Positions 51,699 to 60,773 of a stretch of 64,000 nt of DNA are shown in pieces. Where the stretch lies: NCBI GenBank assembly GCA_020629315.1, contig JAHDDO010000011.1, positions 1-64,000 on the forward strand. Direction: 5' to 3'. How positions within the stretch are numbered: the first letter of the stretch is position 1; every line of letters begins with the position of its first letter. Below the pieces are notes generated by a model. It saw only the letters and a list, made by a program, of their open reading frames with translations. It did not search any database and was not told the DNA's origin. A program made the translations under genes and the position numbers. The stretch is from Saprospiraceae bacterium (lineage in GTDB: Bacteria; Bacteroidota; Bacteroidia; Chitinophagales; Saprospiraceae).

Positions 51699-54311
51699 AT
51701 GAGACAACTTCTCTCTCTTGTATTATTCATTGGGATCTTTCATTTACAGGGATTTTCACAAACCTGTCCAGATACCGTAAAGTTCCATCTGGACTTTGAA
51801 ACTGTGGATGAAATTTTAGAAGTACACTTATCTGCTGAAAACTTTATAGACGTTTTAAGCTTTCAATCTTCACTTTCTTATCCAACCCAAGATCTTTACT
51901 TTTTGGGTGCGGAAAGCGCGTATCTTGAACCATTTGGAGATGCAAATTTTACGAATTCAGGTGTAGGTGACATAAGCCTGTTATGGTTTGATAATACAGG
52001 CATTAATCCTGTAAGTGTTGATCCATCTGAAACCATTATTACCTTCCGTTTTCTTCCTGTAAATGATGCTACTGTACATATATCATTATCTAATGATCCT
52101 ACTTCCACAGAAGTATTTTACAGTAGTGGTGAGGCCTGTTATGAGCTAACTGAAGAAATGCATACAGTCACAGAAGCAGAAGATGGCTGCATAGAATTTT
52201 ATTTTGAAAATGGGTCTTCCCCGGGAACACATATTGACGTTGATTTGCTTGTTGAAAATTTTACCGATATCTATTCCATTCAGTTTACCATAAACTATGA
52301 TCCAGAGGTGCTAGCCTTTGATACAATGTACTCTGAAACCCTAAACGAATTTTCCGAATTAAATTATTTTAACCCAGATCTAGGTTATATAACAGTTTCA
52401 TATTTTGATCCAGCACTCATCGCTTTCTCATTAGAAGATGGTGAATCCCTTTTGCATTTATCCTTTGATGTAATTGAAGCACAATCAACTCAATTGACGA
52501 TTAATAATGATCCTCTTGTTGTAGAGATTATCAATGCAGATTTTGAAGAAGAATGTATGGTGTCTGGCTCAGCTGATATTGTAGGTGAAGGAGCTTATAT
52601 TTTTGGCCAAGTATACTTTGATGAAAATGAAGATTGTGAAGCTAACGATGCTTCTACTTTAGCTAATTGGATGGTTAAAATACAAGGAGATAACTTCGAG
52701 TATGTAACGAATACACAAGCGGATGGAAGCTATGGTAGATTATTGCCACCGGGCAGCTATGACGTTAGCATCATACCTCTCAATGATCTGTGGGTGGAAT
52801 GCGCACCCATAAGCAGTGGCTTTGTAGACATAGGTCTAAATCAAGAAATCAATCTAAGTGCAAAACCTGCTGTGTATTGTCCAGAGTTACATGTATCGCT
52901 AAACACACCTTTTTTGCGCAGGTGTTTTGAAAACACCTATACCGTCCAATATTGCAATAATGGCACACAAGAAGAACCTAATCCTTATATCGATATCATT
53001 CTTGACGAATATTTTGATTTTGTAAGTACTTCATATGATACTTATACTTTATCAAATGATACTTTACAATTTGATCTTGATACACTAGGTGTTGGTGAGT
53101 GTGGTTCAATGTCATTTACTGTTTATCTCCAATGTGATGAAACGACATTAGGACAAACCCATTGTGCACAGGCTATTATTTACCCTAACTATCCATGCTT
53201 ATCAATAATTGATCCTAGCTGGACTAAAGCCAGCCTTGAAATTGAGGGGATATGTGATGAAACAGAAGTACAGTTTACAATAACAAATGTAGGGGAAGGG
53301 AGTATGGCAGAAGTACAAGAATTTATTGTTATTGAAGATGATGTTATGATGCCTGTCAATGACAATGATGTGGATTTGGAGGCAGGAGAAAGTATTCAAT
53401 TCGAATGGCCGGCAAATGGATCCACTTACAGAATTAGTATTCCGCAAGAGCCTAATCATCCTGGAGAGTCTATGCCTACCATAGCTTTAGAAGCATGTGG
53501 TGAAAACGAGGATGGAACCTTTAGTCTAGGCTTTGTAACAATGTTCCCTGAAAATGATTTAGATGGCTTTACAGATATTGACTGTCAGGAAAATATCGGA
53601 TCGTATGATCCTAATGACAAGGCTGCAGAACCAAAAGGATATCGAGAGCAACATCTAATAAAGCAGAATACACCTATTGATTATAAGATTCGTTTTCAAA
53701 ATACAGGAACTGACACTGCATTTAATATTACTATTATTGATACAATATCAACTCATCTATCTCTTGAGAGCTTTGTCCTTAAAAACGCCAGCCACTCATG
53801 CAATTATGAAGTAAAAGAGGATAGAAGTATATGTTTTACGTTTGCTGATATTCTCTTAGTTGATAGTACTACAAATGAAGCACTCTCTCACGGATTTGTA
53901 CGTTTTTCAGTAGAGCAGAATGCAGATCTACCATTTGGTACATTGATTTTAAATGAAGCAGACATCTATTTTGATTTTAACGAACCCATTAGAACCAACA
54001 CCGTATTTCATGAGATAGGAGATGACTTTGTAGAAATAATAAGTAGCACTCCTAAGATAAATGACCCCAACCTTACATTGGACGTTTATCCTAATCCAAC
54101 TAGCCAATCATTTTTCCTTGCGTTAGATGACATTGAACAAAGGCAAAAGAAATTACAGATTTTTACCATCACAGGTCAATTAATTAATAGTAAGGTCCTA
54201 TCCCAAGGAATGAATGAAGTAAATGTATCCCATTTGTCGACCGGCATTTACTTCTGTAAAGTATTTACGGAACAAGGCTTGCTCGGTACATTCCGTATTG
54301 AAATTCTATAG
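51699..54311 (+). CDS. T9SS type A sorted multidomain surface protein with cohesin-like domains
   Basis: 870 residues. A signal peptide (MRQLLSLVLFIGIFHLQGFS) is followed by two cohesin-like beta-sandwich domains (about 20-150 and 160-285; VDVLLVENFTD-type strands), an SdrD-B-like domain (about 300-385) with FGQVYFDENEDCEAND and ADGSYGRLLPPGSYDVSI, DUF11-like domains, a DUF7619-like module with SYDPNDKAAEPKGY and IRFQNTGTDTAFNITIID, and a T9SS sorting domain (about 795-870) with LDVYPNPTSQSF and LSTGIYFCKVF. It is exported by Sec and then T9SS to the surface. The start at 51699 is preferred over a TTG 13 codons upstream because it gives a clean signal peptide. Ligand unknown. Confidence 0.9.
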   Translation: MRQLLSLVLFIGIFHLQGFSQTCPDTVKFHLDFETVDEILEVHLSAENFIDVLSFQSSLSYPTQDLYFLGAESAYLEPFGDANFTNSGVGDISLLWFDNTGINPVSVDPSETIITFRFLPVNDATVHISLSNDPTSTEVFYSSGEACYELTEEMHTVTEAEDGCIEFYFENGSSPGTHIDVDLLVENFTDIYSIQFTINYDPEVLAFDTMYSETLNEFSELNYFNPDLGYITVSYFDPALIAFSLEDGESLLHLSFDVIEAQSTQLTINNDPLVVEIINADFEEECMVSGSADIVGEGAYIFGQVYFDENEDCEANDASTLANWMVKIQGDNFEYVTNTQADGSYGRLLPPGSYDVSIIPLNDLWVECAPISSGFVDIGLNQEINLSAKPAVYCPELHVSLNTPFLRRCFENTYTVQYCNNGTQEEPNPYIDIILDEYFDFVSTSYDTYTLSNDTLQFDLDTLGVGECGSMSFTVYLQCDETTLGQTHCAQAIIYPNYPCLSIIDPSWTKASLEIEGICDETEVQFTITNVGEGSMAEVQEFIVIEDDVMMPVNDNDVDLEAGESIQFEWPANGSTYRISIPQEPNHPGESMPTIALEACGENEDGTFSLGFVTMFPENDLDGFTDIDCQENIGSYDPNDKAAEPKGYREQHLIKQNTPIDYKIRFQNTGTDTAFNITIIDTISTHLSLESFVLKNASHSCNYEVKEDRSICFTFADILLVDSTTNEALSHGFVRFSVEQNADLPFGTLILNEADIYFDFNEPIRTNTVFHEIGDDFVEIISSTPKINDPNLTLDVYPNPTSQSFFLALDDIEQRQKKLQIFTITGQLINSKVLSQGMNEVNVSHLSTGIYFCKVFTEQGLLGTFRIEIL

Positions 54312-54339
54312 AAAGGAAATTTGATGACCCTTACGTTGG

Positions 54340-54368
54340 AGCTGTCTTCTGGGCAGCTCTTTTTTTTT
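54340..54368 (+). terminator. Intrinsic terminator after the T9SS protein gene
   Basis: A GAGCTGTC/GGCAGCTC stem (one wobble) with a 5-base loop is followed by eight T. Confidence 0.9.
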
Positions 54369-54454
54369 GAAGCAGCGAAATGAGCCAATTTATGTCTCTT
54401 AGTATACATGAGATTAACCATAAAGATGATAGGAAAAGACTATCTTGAGAGCAT

Positions 54455-55093
54455 ATGAGAAAGTGTTTGATAGGAATTTGCTGTGTGCTCCTGAGTATAC
54501 CCATCTTTGGACAAAATAACTTTGGCGTTAAATCAGCTCTAACACTTTCGTTAGCAAAAGCAGAACAGTTACTCTTCGACGACCCTTTTGACTATTTGTT
54601 GTATGAAGTAATATTTGAAGAAGAAGATGTTTCTCCTTCCTTTGGAATATTCGGTATTACCAGGGACGATAATTTATTTCTACAATCCGAACTTTTATAC
54701 CGGAATATTACCTCCAACTTTAGTTACATCATATGGGAGAACAACCCAGCTATTGAAAGAATGGAAGCTAAACGGACCCACTTTATAGTTTGGCCAGTTA
54801 TTGGGGGAATTGAAATTCAACGCTTCAAATTTGGTGTAGGTCCTGTGTTTTCATTTATTATTTCCGAAAATGAGATCTTTTCTGAATTCAAGCACTTTGA
54901 AGAGCGAAGAGAATGGCTAGAGGCCGGCTTTTCTTTTAATGTTGGGGCTATAATCTATCGTCTGCATTTAGATTTTCGCTATGAATTGCATTTTAACAGA
55001 GTTGGTGATTACTTTGTATTTAATGAGTTGCAATCCGGTTTTGGTCAAAGCCCAGGTTATTTCAGTATGGGTCTTGCCTATCTTATTTTCTAA
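54455..55093 (+). CDS. Small outer-membrane beta-barrel-like protein
   Basis: 212 residues, not recognised. A signal peptide (MRKCLIGICCVLLSIPIFGQ) precedes NNFGVKSALTLSLAKAEQ, which resembles the start of PorT-like barrels, with later strands FIVWPVIGGIEIQRFKFGVG, AGFSFNVGAIIYRLHLDFRYEL and a C-terminal FSMGLAYLIF. It is probably an outer-membrane barrel. It ends exactly where the convergent gene ends (1-bp adjacency), with no space for a terminator between them. Confidence 0.72.
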   Translation: MRKCLIGICCVLLSIPIFGQNNFGVKSALTLSLAKAEQLLFDDPFDYLLYEVIFEEEDVSPSFGIFGITRDDNLFLQSELLYRNITSNFSYIIWENNPAIERMEAKRTHFIVWPVIGGIEIQRFKFGVGPVFSFIISENEIFSEFKHFEERREWLEAGFSFNVGAIIYRLHLDFRYELHFNRVGDYFVFNELQSGFGQSPGYFSMGLAYLIF

Positions 55094-55795
55094 TTACTCA
55101 TAGATAACCTTTCGCAAGAACTTTACGGCCATTGTTACTTCAAAAGATACATTCCGTATCTTATTAGCCCTTATGGTTTGTAATTGGCCCGTCCAAGGGT
55201 TGGTTGTCTGGATATCAAAATATTGATCATACTGAGGGGATAAATCTGGTTGGATTGAAAATTCCAAAAAAGGTTGCACAAATTCTCTTCGGCTAAAGAC
55301 AATGCCTCCTGACAAATTAATGCCATAAAGAAACTTTCTTACAAATTGATCTAAGGGATAAAAGCTGGTTGTCGATAGCGATAAGAATTCTTCAAGGTTC
55401 GTTCTAACCGTATATTCACCACGAATACCAACTGCATAGAAATATGTGTTTCGATGTCCAAGATCAAATGGACTTTTTGCCCCTACCACTAAAGATATAT
55501 TTTGAAACTTATACCCTTGGGTTAAGGTTTCAAGATTCAAGTTGTTGAAAAACCGAATAGAACTTCCTCTAGTGTGATATCCTAATTGTGCATAAAAACT
55601 TCCCGCGGCATTCGGATTGTAACTTTCAATGAAAAGATCTGCGTGTATATTCATCAATGGCCTTCTTGATGAATACGCCTCCCAACGTTGGGTAGCCATA
55701 GTAATCCCAGCTTTAGGGCCAAAATAAAAACCTTGTGCTAGGAGATCAGCACTGCATATAAATGAGATAAAAACTAGTAAAAGGAATTTCTTCAT
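55094..55795 (-). CDS. PorT-like outer-membrane beta-barrel protein
   Basis: 233 residues. The signal peptide is MKKFLLLVFISFICSADLLAQ. The mature protein starts GFYFGPKAGITMATQRW, the usual first strand of PorT-like barrels, and alternates hydrophobic strands to a C-terminal VTMAVKFLRKVIYE. Ligand and function are unknown. It has an exact TACCTTTG promoter box located in the 28-bp gap after the glucosaminidase gene, so it can be transcribed independently of it. Confidence 0.78.
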   Translation of the reverse strand: MKKFLLLVFISFICSADLLAQGFYFGPKAGITMATQRWEAYSSRRPLMNIHADLFIESYNPNAAGSFYAQLGYHTRGSSIRFFNNLNLETLTQGYKFQNISLVVGAKSPFDLGHRNTYFYAVGIRGEYTVRTNLEEFLSLSTTSFYPLDQFVRKFLYGINLSGGIVFSRREFVQPFLEFSIQPDLSPQYDQYFDIQTTNPWTGQLQTIRANKIRNVSFEVTMAVKFLRKVIYE

Positions 55796-55812
55796 GGATT
55801 ATTTACTTAATC

Positions 55813-55820
55813 CAAAGGTA
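55813..55820 (-). promoter_or_regulatory. -7 box TACCTTTG for the PorT-like gene
   Basis: Exact TAnnTTTG on the minus strand, 17 bases before the ATG and 3 bases after the upstream gene's stop. Confidence 0.6.
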
Positions 55821-55823
55821 TAT

Positions 55824-56753
55824 CTAAAAGACGAATTCATCAGATTTGGTGGCAGTAGGATCATAATAAGCGGGCTTTTTCCCCATCCTAATTATACCCG
55901 TAATCTGAATTTTTTCACCTTCCTTGGGTTGCATGCCTGGTGGAATCCTATTCTTGATGTACAGCTGTTGAAGACTAATGCCATATGCCGCAGCAATTCC
56001 CTCCATAGAATCACCTTCTTTTACAAAATGAATGTCTCCAAATCGTTGTTTCCTCACACGACTGTCAAATACTTTTTCCTCATTTTTAAGAGAAAAAACC
56101 GGAGGAGGATTGGACTCCTCCGGGCGTTCTGTTATCATTTCGGTTTCCAAGGAAATTGAACTATCGGTTCTAGGTTTTATTTTATCGAGATCTACTAATT
56201 GACCATCTCTTATAATAATTGGATCGTCAAAAATATAGAGCTCGTAATCTTCAATAATTTGAATCAGTTTTTCTGCATATTTCTTATCTGTGGCATATCC
56301 AGCACGGACTAAGCCATAAGCCCAAGACTTATAATCACTTCGAGGTATTTCAAACAACATACCGTAACGATATGCTTTTTTCTCATCCATAAGGAAGTCG
56401 GAGTGTGCCCGGTAAGAACTCACCGCTGATCGATATGAACGAAAACAACTTTGAATCTTATTACCCTTGTGATCATATTCATCGTCAGCCCTATAAAAAA
56501 CGCCTCCATTCCAAACAGATCCACACTTAATGCCAAAATGATTGTTAGCGTTTAATGCAAGTTCACTCCTTCCCCAATTGGACTCAAGCATACCTTGTGC
56601 TAGCTTTATACTTGCCGGTATATTGCTTCGTTCCATCTCTTCGATGGCCACTGAAGAATAATTATCTATATACTTATAGATAAAATCCTTGCTATGTGTG
56701 GAACCAAAAACAAGAAAAAGGACTAAATAAAATATAGTTAACTTGCTGCTCAT
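55824..56753 (-). CDS. Secreted N-acetylglucosaminidase (GH73) with LysM
   Basis: 309 residues. An N-terminal signal peptide or anchor (about 1-21) precedes a glucosaminidase domain (about 35-165) with catalytic E57 in LAQGMLESNWGRSELA, NHFGIKCG and FRSYRSAVSSYRAHSDFL. A linker leads to one LysM domain (about 238-285; FVKEGDSMEGIAAAYGIS). It hydrolyses the GlcNAc-MurNAc bond of peptidoglycan in the periplasm, for growth or cell separation. It is divergent from the DUF937 gene across a region with a 26-bp palindrome overlapping its -7 box. Confidence 0.92.
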   Translation of the reverse strand: MSSKLTIFYLVLFLVFGSTHSKDFIYKYIDNYSSVAIEEMERSNIPASIKLAQGMLESNWGRSELALNANNHFGIKCGSVWNGGVFYRADDEYDHKGNKIQSCFRSYRSAVSSYRAHSDFLMDEKKAYRYGMLFEIPRSDYKSWAYGLVRAGYATDKKYAEKLIQIIEDYELYIFDDPIIIRDGQLVDLDKIKPRTDSSISLETEMITERPEESNPPPVFSLKNEEKVFDSRVRKQRFGDIHFVKEGDSMEGIAAAYGISLQQLYIKNRIPPGMQPKEGEKIQITGIIRMGKKPAYYDPTATKSDEFVF

Positions 56754-56775
56754 TCAATTTCATCACAGTGTTACA

Positions 56776-56783
56776 CAAACATA
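56776..56783 (-). promoter_or_regulatory. -7 box TATGTTTG of the glucosaminidase gene
   Basis: Exact TAnnTTTG on the minus strand, 22 bases before the ATG. It overlaps the left arm of the 26-bp palindrome. Confidence 0.62.
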
Positions 56784-56804
56784 TTAAAAAATTTTTTAAT
56801 ATGT
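56779..56804. promoter_or_regulatory. 26-bp perfect palindrome, candidate operator
   Basis: ACATATTAAAAAA pairs perfectly with TTTTTTAATATGT with no spacer. It overlaps the minus-strand -7 box and lies 45 bp before the divergent DUF937 gene, so a protein bound there could control both. Confidence 0.5.
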
Positions 56805-56848
56805 ATATATTTAATAATGTTTTTTTTATCAACAAATAGAGATTTTAC

Positions 56849-57460
56849 ATGACAAATTTGATGGATCTTTTACAAGGTCAACTAACAGAAGGTGTGCTAG
56901 AACAATTAAGTAGACAATTTAATAACGCGCCAAAAGAGCAAACACAAACCGCGGCTAGCGTTGCCATGTCTACATTAATGAACGCACTTGCAAAAAATAC
57001 AAGAAACCCTCAATCGTTAGAAGGCCTGATGGGTGCACTAAGTAACGATCATGATGGGAGCATATTAGATAATATAGGTGACCTATTAAGCGGCACTCAG
57101 ACAAGTAGAGCTGCAGATGGTATGGGTATTCTTGGACATTTACTCGGTGGTAATAATTTATTTAATGTTATCGAAATGATCTCAAAATCAAGTGGATTGA
57201 ACCGAAATAACTCAATGAGTATGCTTATGAAAGTTGCACCTATTGTATTGGGTGTTTTAGGAAGACAAAAAAAGCAGCAAAATATGAATGCAAACACATT
57301 AGCTAGCTTCCTTAATCAATCCGTACAGTCTAATGCTCAACAAAGAGCACAATCCCAAGGCCTTATCGAGCGTATATTGGATCAAGATGGTGACGGATCA
57401 GCGATGGACGATATAGCTTCTATGGGTATGAAAATGCTAGGTAATATGTTTAGAAAATAA
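56849..57460 (+). CDS. DUF937 family protein
   Basis: 203 residues. The N-terminal LMDLLQGQLTEGVLEQLSRQ and TAASVAMSTLMNALAKNT match DUF937 (YidB-related). Glycine-rich segments (DGMGILGHLLGGNNLFN) and a hydrophobic helix KVAPIVLGVLGR follow. A DQDGDGSAMDDIASMG stretch near the C terminus looks like a calcium-loop (EF-hand or dockerin-like DxDxDG), though its function is unproved. No signal peptide. It is monocistronic with a strong terminator. Function of the family is unknown. Confidence 0.9.
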   Translation: MTNLMDLLQGQLTEGVLEQLSRQFNNAPKEQTQTAASVAMSTLMNALAKNTRNPQSLEGLMGALSNDHDGSILDNIGDLLSGTQTSRAADGMGILGHLLGGNNLFNVIEMISKSSGLNRNNSMSMLMKVAPIVLGVLGRQKKQQNMNANTLASFLNQSVQSNAQQRAQSQGLIERILDQDGDGSAMDDIASMGMKMLGNMFRK

Positions 57461-57484
57461 TTCGTTTTCTATATCAGAATATAA

Positions 57485-57514
57485 AAGAGGGTCTTTCTAA
57501 GACTCTCTTTTTTT
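57485..57514 (+). terminator. Intrinsic terminator after the DUF937 gene
   Basis: An 11-bp stem (one G-T pair) with a TCT loop, AAGAGGGTCTT with AAGACTCTCTT, is followed by a T-tract. Confidence 0.9.
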
Positions 57515-57552
57515 ATCTTATTATCTTATGCTTTATTATTTATTCTTCTACC

Positions 57553-58545
57553 ATGAATATTGCTAGAAACACCTTATTCTTATTTATAATTATTATGCTT
57601 TGTGCTTGTAACAATGAAGCTGAACCTCCTAAAGAAAAATCTCCAGCAAATAGAAGTCTTACCGAACTCATAAAGAAAAATCCAGAAGACGCTCAGCTAT
57701 TGATTGAACGGGCAGCCATTTACGCAAAAGAAGGCGTCTATAAAGCAGCCATCGATGATGTTCAAAGAGCGCTTGCCATAGATAATAGCGATGTTTCTTT
57801 TTACCATTTGCTTTCGGATTACCAAATGGATGATCAACAGTCCAAAGAATGTATTGAAACATTAGAACTAGCACATGAAATGTTTCCTGAAGATATCAAG
57901 ACCTTATTAAAGCTTTCAGAAGATCATCTCATCTTACAGAACTATGAGCAATCGTTTCTGGCCGCTAATAAAGTCTTGAAAATAGATCCTCAAAATGCCG
58001 AAGGCTATTTTATGGCAGGTATGAATTTTAGGGATACCGGAGATACCGTACGAGCTATTTCTGCTTTTCAAGAGTGTATAGAAAATGATCCTGATTTATT
58101 TGATGCTTGGATCATTATGGGTCAGATCTATGAAGACATGGGAAATAAGAAAGCCATTGATTATTTTAATGGGGCAATAGAAGTAGCACCAGAAAATGTG
58201 AATGGTTGGCACTCAAAAGCTTTCTATTTACAGAATAATGGCGGAATTGAAGAAGCTCTTACTATCTACAAAAAAATAAATACCATCGACAAGTATTTTC
58301 CTCAAGCATATCTCAATGCCGGCCTTTTGTATTTAGATATGGATTCCGTAACCAAGGCATATGATCAATTTAATATATTGGTAAACACTTCTCCTACTAA
58401 TTATTTTGGCTTTTATTATCGGGGTATTGCTAATGAAATGATGGGTAGGAATTCACTCGCCATAGAAGATTATCAAACAGCTTTACGAATAAACCCCAAT
58501 TTTACAAGAGCTCAAAAGGCTGTTGAGGAATTATCCAAAGGTTAA
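57553..58545 (+). CDS. TPR-repeat lipoprotein
   Basis: 330 residues. A lipoprotein signal MNIARNTLFLFIIIMLCAC (lipidated C19) is followed by a short polar linker and about seven tetratricopeptide repeats (about 40-325), with typical A/G/Y/P spacing such as YKAAIDDVQRALAIDNSD, DTVRAISAFQECIENDPD and NSLAIEDYQTALRINPNF. It is expected on the periplasmic face of a membrane as a scaffold for protein complexes; the partner is unknown. The gene is single, just after the DUF937 terminator. Confidence 0.9.
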   Translation: MNIARNTLFLFIIIMLCACNNEAEPPKEKSPANRSLTELIKKNPEDAQLLIERAAIYAKEGVYKAAIDDVQRALAIDNSDVSFYHLLSDYQMDDQQSKECIETLELAHEMFPEDIKTLLKLSEDHLILQNYEQSFLAANKVLKIDPQNAEGYFMAGMNFRDTGDTVRAISAFQECIENDPDLFDAWIIMGQIYEDMGNKKAIDYFNGAIEVAPENVNGWHSKAFYLQNNGGIEEALTIYKKINTIDKYFPQAYLNAGLLYLDMDSVTKAYDQFNILVNTSPTNYFGFYYRGIANEMMGRNSLAIEDYQTALRINPNFTRAQKAVEELSKG

Positions 58546-58582
58546 TTATATACGAATTTGTGCATCGCAAATCTTCAGAGAA

Positions 58583-58590
58583 TACCTTTG
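58583..58590 (+). promoter_or_regulatory. Dodecin -7 box TACCTTTG with -33 TTG
   Basis: Exact TAnnTTTG with a TTG at 58558-58560 (22-base spacer), 19 bases before the ATG. Confidence 0.68.
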
Positions 58591-58609
58591 TTAAAAATTT
58601 TAGATAATT

Positions 58610-58810
58610 ATGGCAGTAATGAAAGTAATTGAGATTCTTTCTAACTCAAAGAAAAGTTGGGAAGATGCAACCGCAAAAGGAGTTGCAAAAGCTTCAAAAT
58701 CTATTAATAATGTTAAGTCTGCTTTTGTACAAAGTCAGAGTGCTGTATGTAAAGATGGAAAAGTAGTTGAATACAGAGTAAACCTAAAAATTACTTTTGA
58801 AGTAAAGTAA
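58610..58810 (+). CDS. Dodecin
   Basis: 66 residues, standard size. A small dodecameric flavin-binding protein that stores or buffers flavin (and in some bacteria CoA). MKVIEILSNSKKSWEDATAK contains the conserved flavin-stacking Trp (W17), and CKDGKVVEYRVNLKITFEVK is the C-terminal strand pair. It has its own clear promoter and an extremely strong terminator, so it is an independent, probably well-expressed unit. Confidence 0.95.
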   Translation: MAVMKVIEILSNSKKSWEDATAKGVAKASKSINNVKSAFVQSQSAVCKDGKVVEYRVNLKITFEVK

Positions 58811-58827
58811 TATAACAAAAGACTATA

Positions 58828-58862
58828 AAAAAGGGGGTTTTCTATGAAAACCCCCTTTTTTG
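58828..58862 (+). terminator. Strong intrinsic terminator after dodecin
   Basis: A perfect 15-bp stem (58828-58842 with 58846-58860) closes a 3-base TAT loop, with G5/C5 at the core and a T-tract. Confidence 0.93.
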
Positions 58863-59118
58863 TTTAAATGATTCAAGCCATTCGCTATCATCTTTCGAAA
58901 AAGTAATATATATACCCAAGTGAGCCTTAACCTATTAGATTATTTAAATAAGTCTTATTCTGCATATGTACCACTATTTCAGCAGTTAACATATATATTA
59001 TATCTTCATATGATGCAAAAAATTATTTGTTTTTTTTCAAAAAATAGTAGAATCAATAGGTTCTAATTTGTTTATATTTGGCGCATAATTGTTATCCCTA
59101 CTAACAGTAAAAGAACGC
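58863..59118. other. AT-rich intergenic region before the TPR protein gene
   Basis: No gene, tRNA or repeat is seen after the dodecin terminator until the -7 box at 59073. The middle stretch is very AT-rich and contains no long open frame. Confidence 0.5.
59073..59080 (+). promoter_or_regulatory. -7 box TATATTTG for the TPR protein gene
   Basis: Exact TAnnTTTG, 38 bases before the ATG at 59119. Confidence 0.6.
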
Positions 59119-60540
59119 ATGAACCAAAGGACTAAACCTAATAATTTGATCGTTAGTCTTGTATCTCAATTTGAACATAACTACGCAAACGGAAACCTAG
59201 CTTTTATTTCTGAAAAGAATTTAATTGAGCTGATTCAATATTATGAATCAGAACTCATGTATAGAAAAGCTCTCGAAGTCGTATCAGTCGGTATCACCCA
59301 ATACAACTATAATGCAGACTTCTTAATAGCTAAAGCTAGAATACATTTTAAAATGGCTGAATTTTCAAAAGCCATTCATTACCTAGATAAAGCAGAAACC
59401 ATTGCCCCTTTTGATAATGAAATTCAATTATTGAAAGTCAAGGTATTAGCATCTGATGATAAATTCACAGAAGCAATGGCCATTATTGCTGAGCTAAAGC
59501 AAATTTGTAGTAGCTGGGAATTAGTGGAAGTTTACTTGTGTGAAGCATTCGTGTTTGAAACTATGCATGATTTTGACGGAATGTTTTTCTCTCTAGCTGA
59601 ATCTTTGAAAAGAGATCACAAGAACGAAGATGCACTTGAAAGAATATGGTTAGCCGTAGAGTTATCAAAAAGATATTTTGACAGTATCAGATTACACGAT
59701 GAACTGCTGGAACAAGATCCATACTCACACTTATCATGGTTTAACCTAGGACATGCATATGCTTGTATAGGTGAGTACGAAAACGCCATTGATGCATTAG
59801 AATATTCATTTATCGTAAATAGAGAATTCAATAATGCCTACATGGATTGTGCCGATATTTGTGTGCAAACAGGTAAGTATAAAAAAGCATTAGAAGTATT
59901 CTTAGAGGCCGAAAAGATTAATGGATTTGATGAAGAGTTGTCCTTAAAGATTGCAGAATGCCAATTTCTATTAGGAAATACAGGAGCCGCTAAGGTCAAT
60001 CTTTTGAAATCAATAAAGATGGATCCTTACAGCGATGAAGCATACCACATATTAGCTAAATGTTATGCCAAAGAAGAAAAATGGAATCATGCTATTAAGG
60101 CCTTTCATAAAGCCATTGCCATTGATGAAGGAGTTGAAGAATACTATTTAGGCATAGGTGAGGCTTATTATCATGTTGGCTCATTTGACAAAGCTGAAAA
60201 ATTCCTTCAAACTGCCACTAGTATTGCTCCTGAAGCAAGTCAATATTGGTGTGGATATCTTTCGTTCCTTATAAAAACAAGGCAAATCACCAAAGCCATT
60301 GATGTTATTGAAAATGAAGCCCTTCAAGCTACCTTTGGTGCTGACATATTATATTGTCAATTTGTTGCTCTTCATCTTAATGGCAACTTTGAAGCAGCTG
60401 TAAAAGTATTAGAGGAGGCATTAGTTGAAGACATCGATCAACATTCATTGATCTTTGAAATAGAACCTGAATTTAAATTAAACAAACAAGTAAATTCTAT
60501 TATCAATTACTATATGATGGAATTGATGGATACGAAATAA
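59119..60540 (+). CDS. Cytosolic TPR-repeat protein
   Basis: 473 residues from the ATG at 59119; a TTG ten codons upstream is less likely. There is no signal peptide. About ten tetratricopeptide repeats fill the protein from residue 40 on, for example MAEFSKAIHYLDKAETIAPF, YENAIDALEYSFIVNRE and WNHAIKAFHKAIAIDEG. It is a protein-protein interaction scaffold in the cytosol; no partner is evident from context. Monocistronic, with a strong terminator. Confidence 0.9.
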   Translation: MNQRTKPNNLIVSLVSQFEHNYANGNLAFISEKNLIELIQYYESELMYRKALEVVSVGITQYNYNADFLIAKARIHFKMAEFSKAIHYLDKAETIAPFDNEIQLLKVKVLASDDKFTEAMAIIAELKQICSSWELVEVYLCEAFVFETMHDFDGMFFSLAESLKRDHKNEDALERIWLAVELSKRYFDSIRLHDELLEQDPYSHLSWFNLGHAYACIGEYENAIDALEYSFIVNREFNNAYMDCADICVQTGKYKKALEVFLEAEKINGFDEELSLKIAECQFLLGNTGAAKVNLLKSIKMDPYSDEAYHILAKCYAKEEKWNHAIKAFHKAIAIDEGVEEYYLGIGEAYYHVGSFDKAEKFLQTATSIAPEASQYWCGYLSFLIKTRQITKAIDVIENEALQATFGADILYCQFVALHLNGNFEAAVKVLEEALVEDIDQHSLIFEIEPEFKLNKQVNSIINYYMMELMDTK

Positions 60541-60595
60541 TAAGACCTATATCTGAACTGAACGTTCGGGCATACTCAATCTACAATAATCTCAT

Positions 60596-60627
60596 GAGCA
60601 ATGTGTTTCTCACATTGCTCTTTTTTT
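60596..60627 (+). terminator. Intrinsic terminator after the TPR protein gene
   Basis: A perfect 10-bp stem, GAGCAATGTG with CACATTGCTC, has a 5-base loop and seven T. Confidence 0.92.
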
Positions 60628-60773
60628 ATAGAATAATTTCACCCACTCATGGACTATTTTCTGCTATTTATCTATATAAAGTAACCTTAGGCCAGCTGAA
60701 AAAGTAATAAAGGCAAACAACGAAATTTTTAACTTTTTTAAACAAACCCACTAATTTATTCACCTTAATTTCT

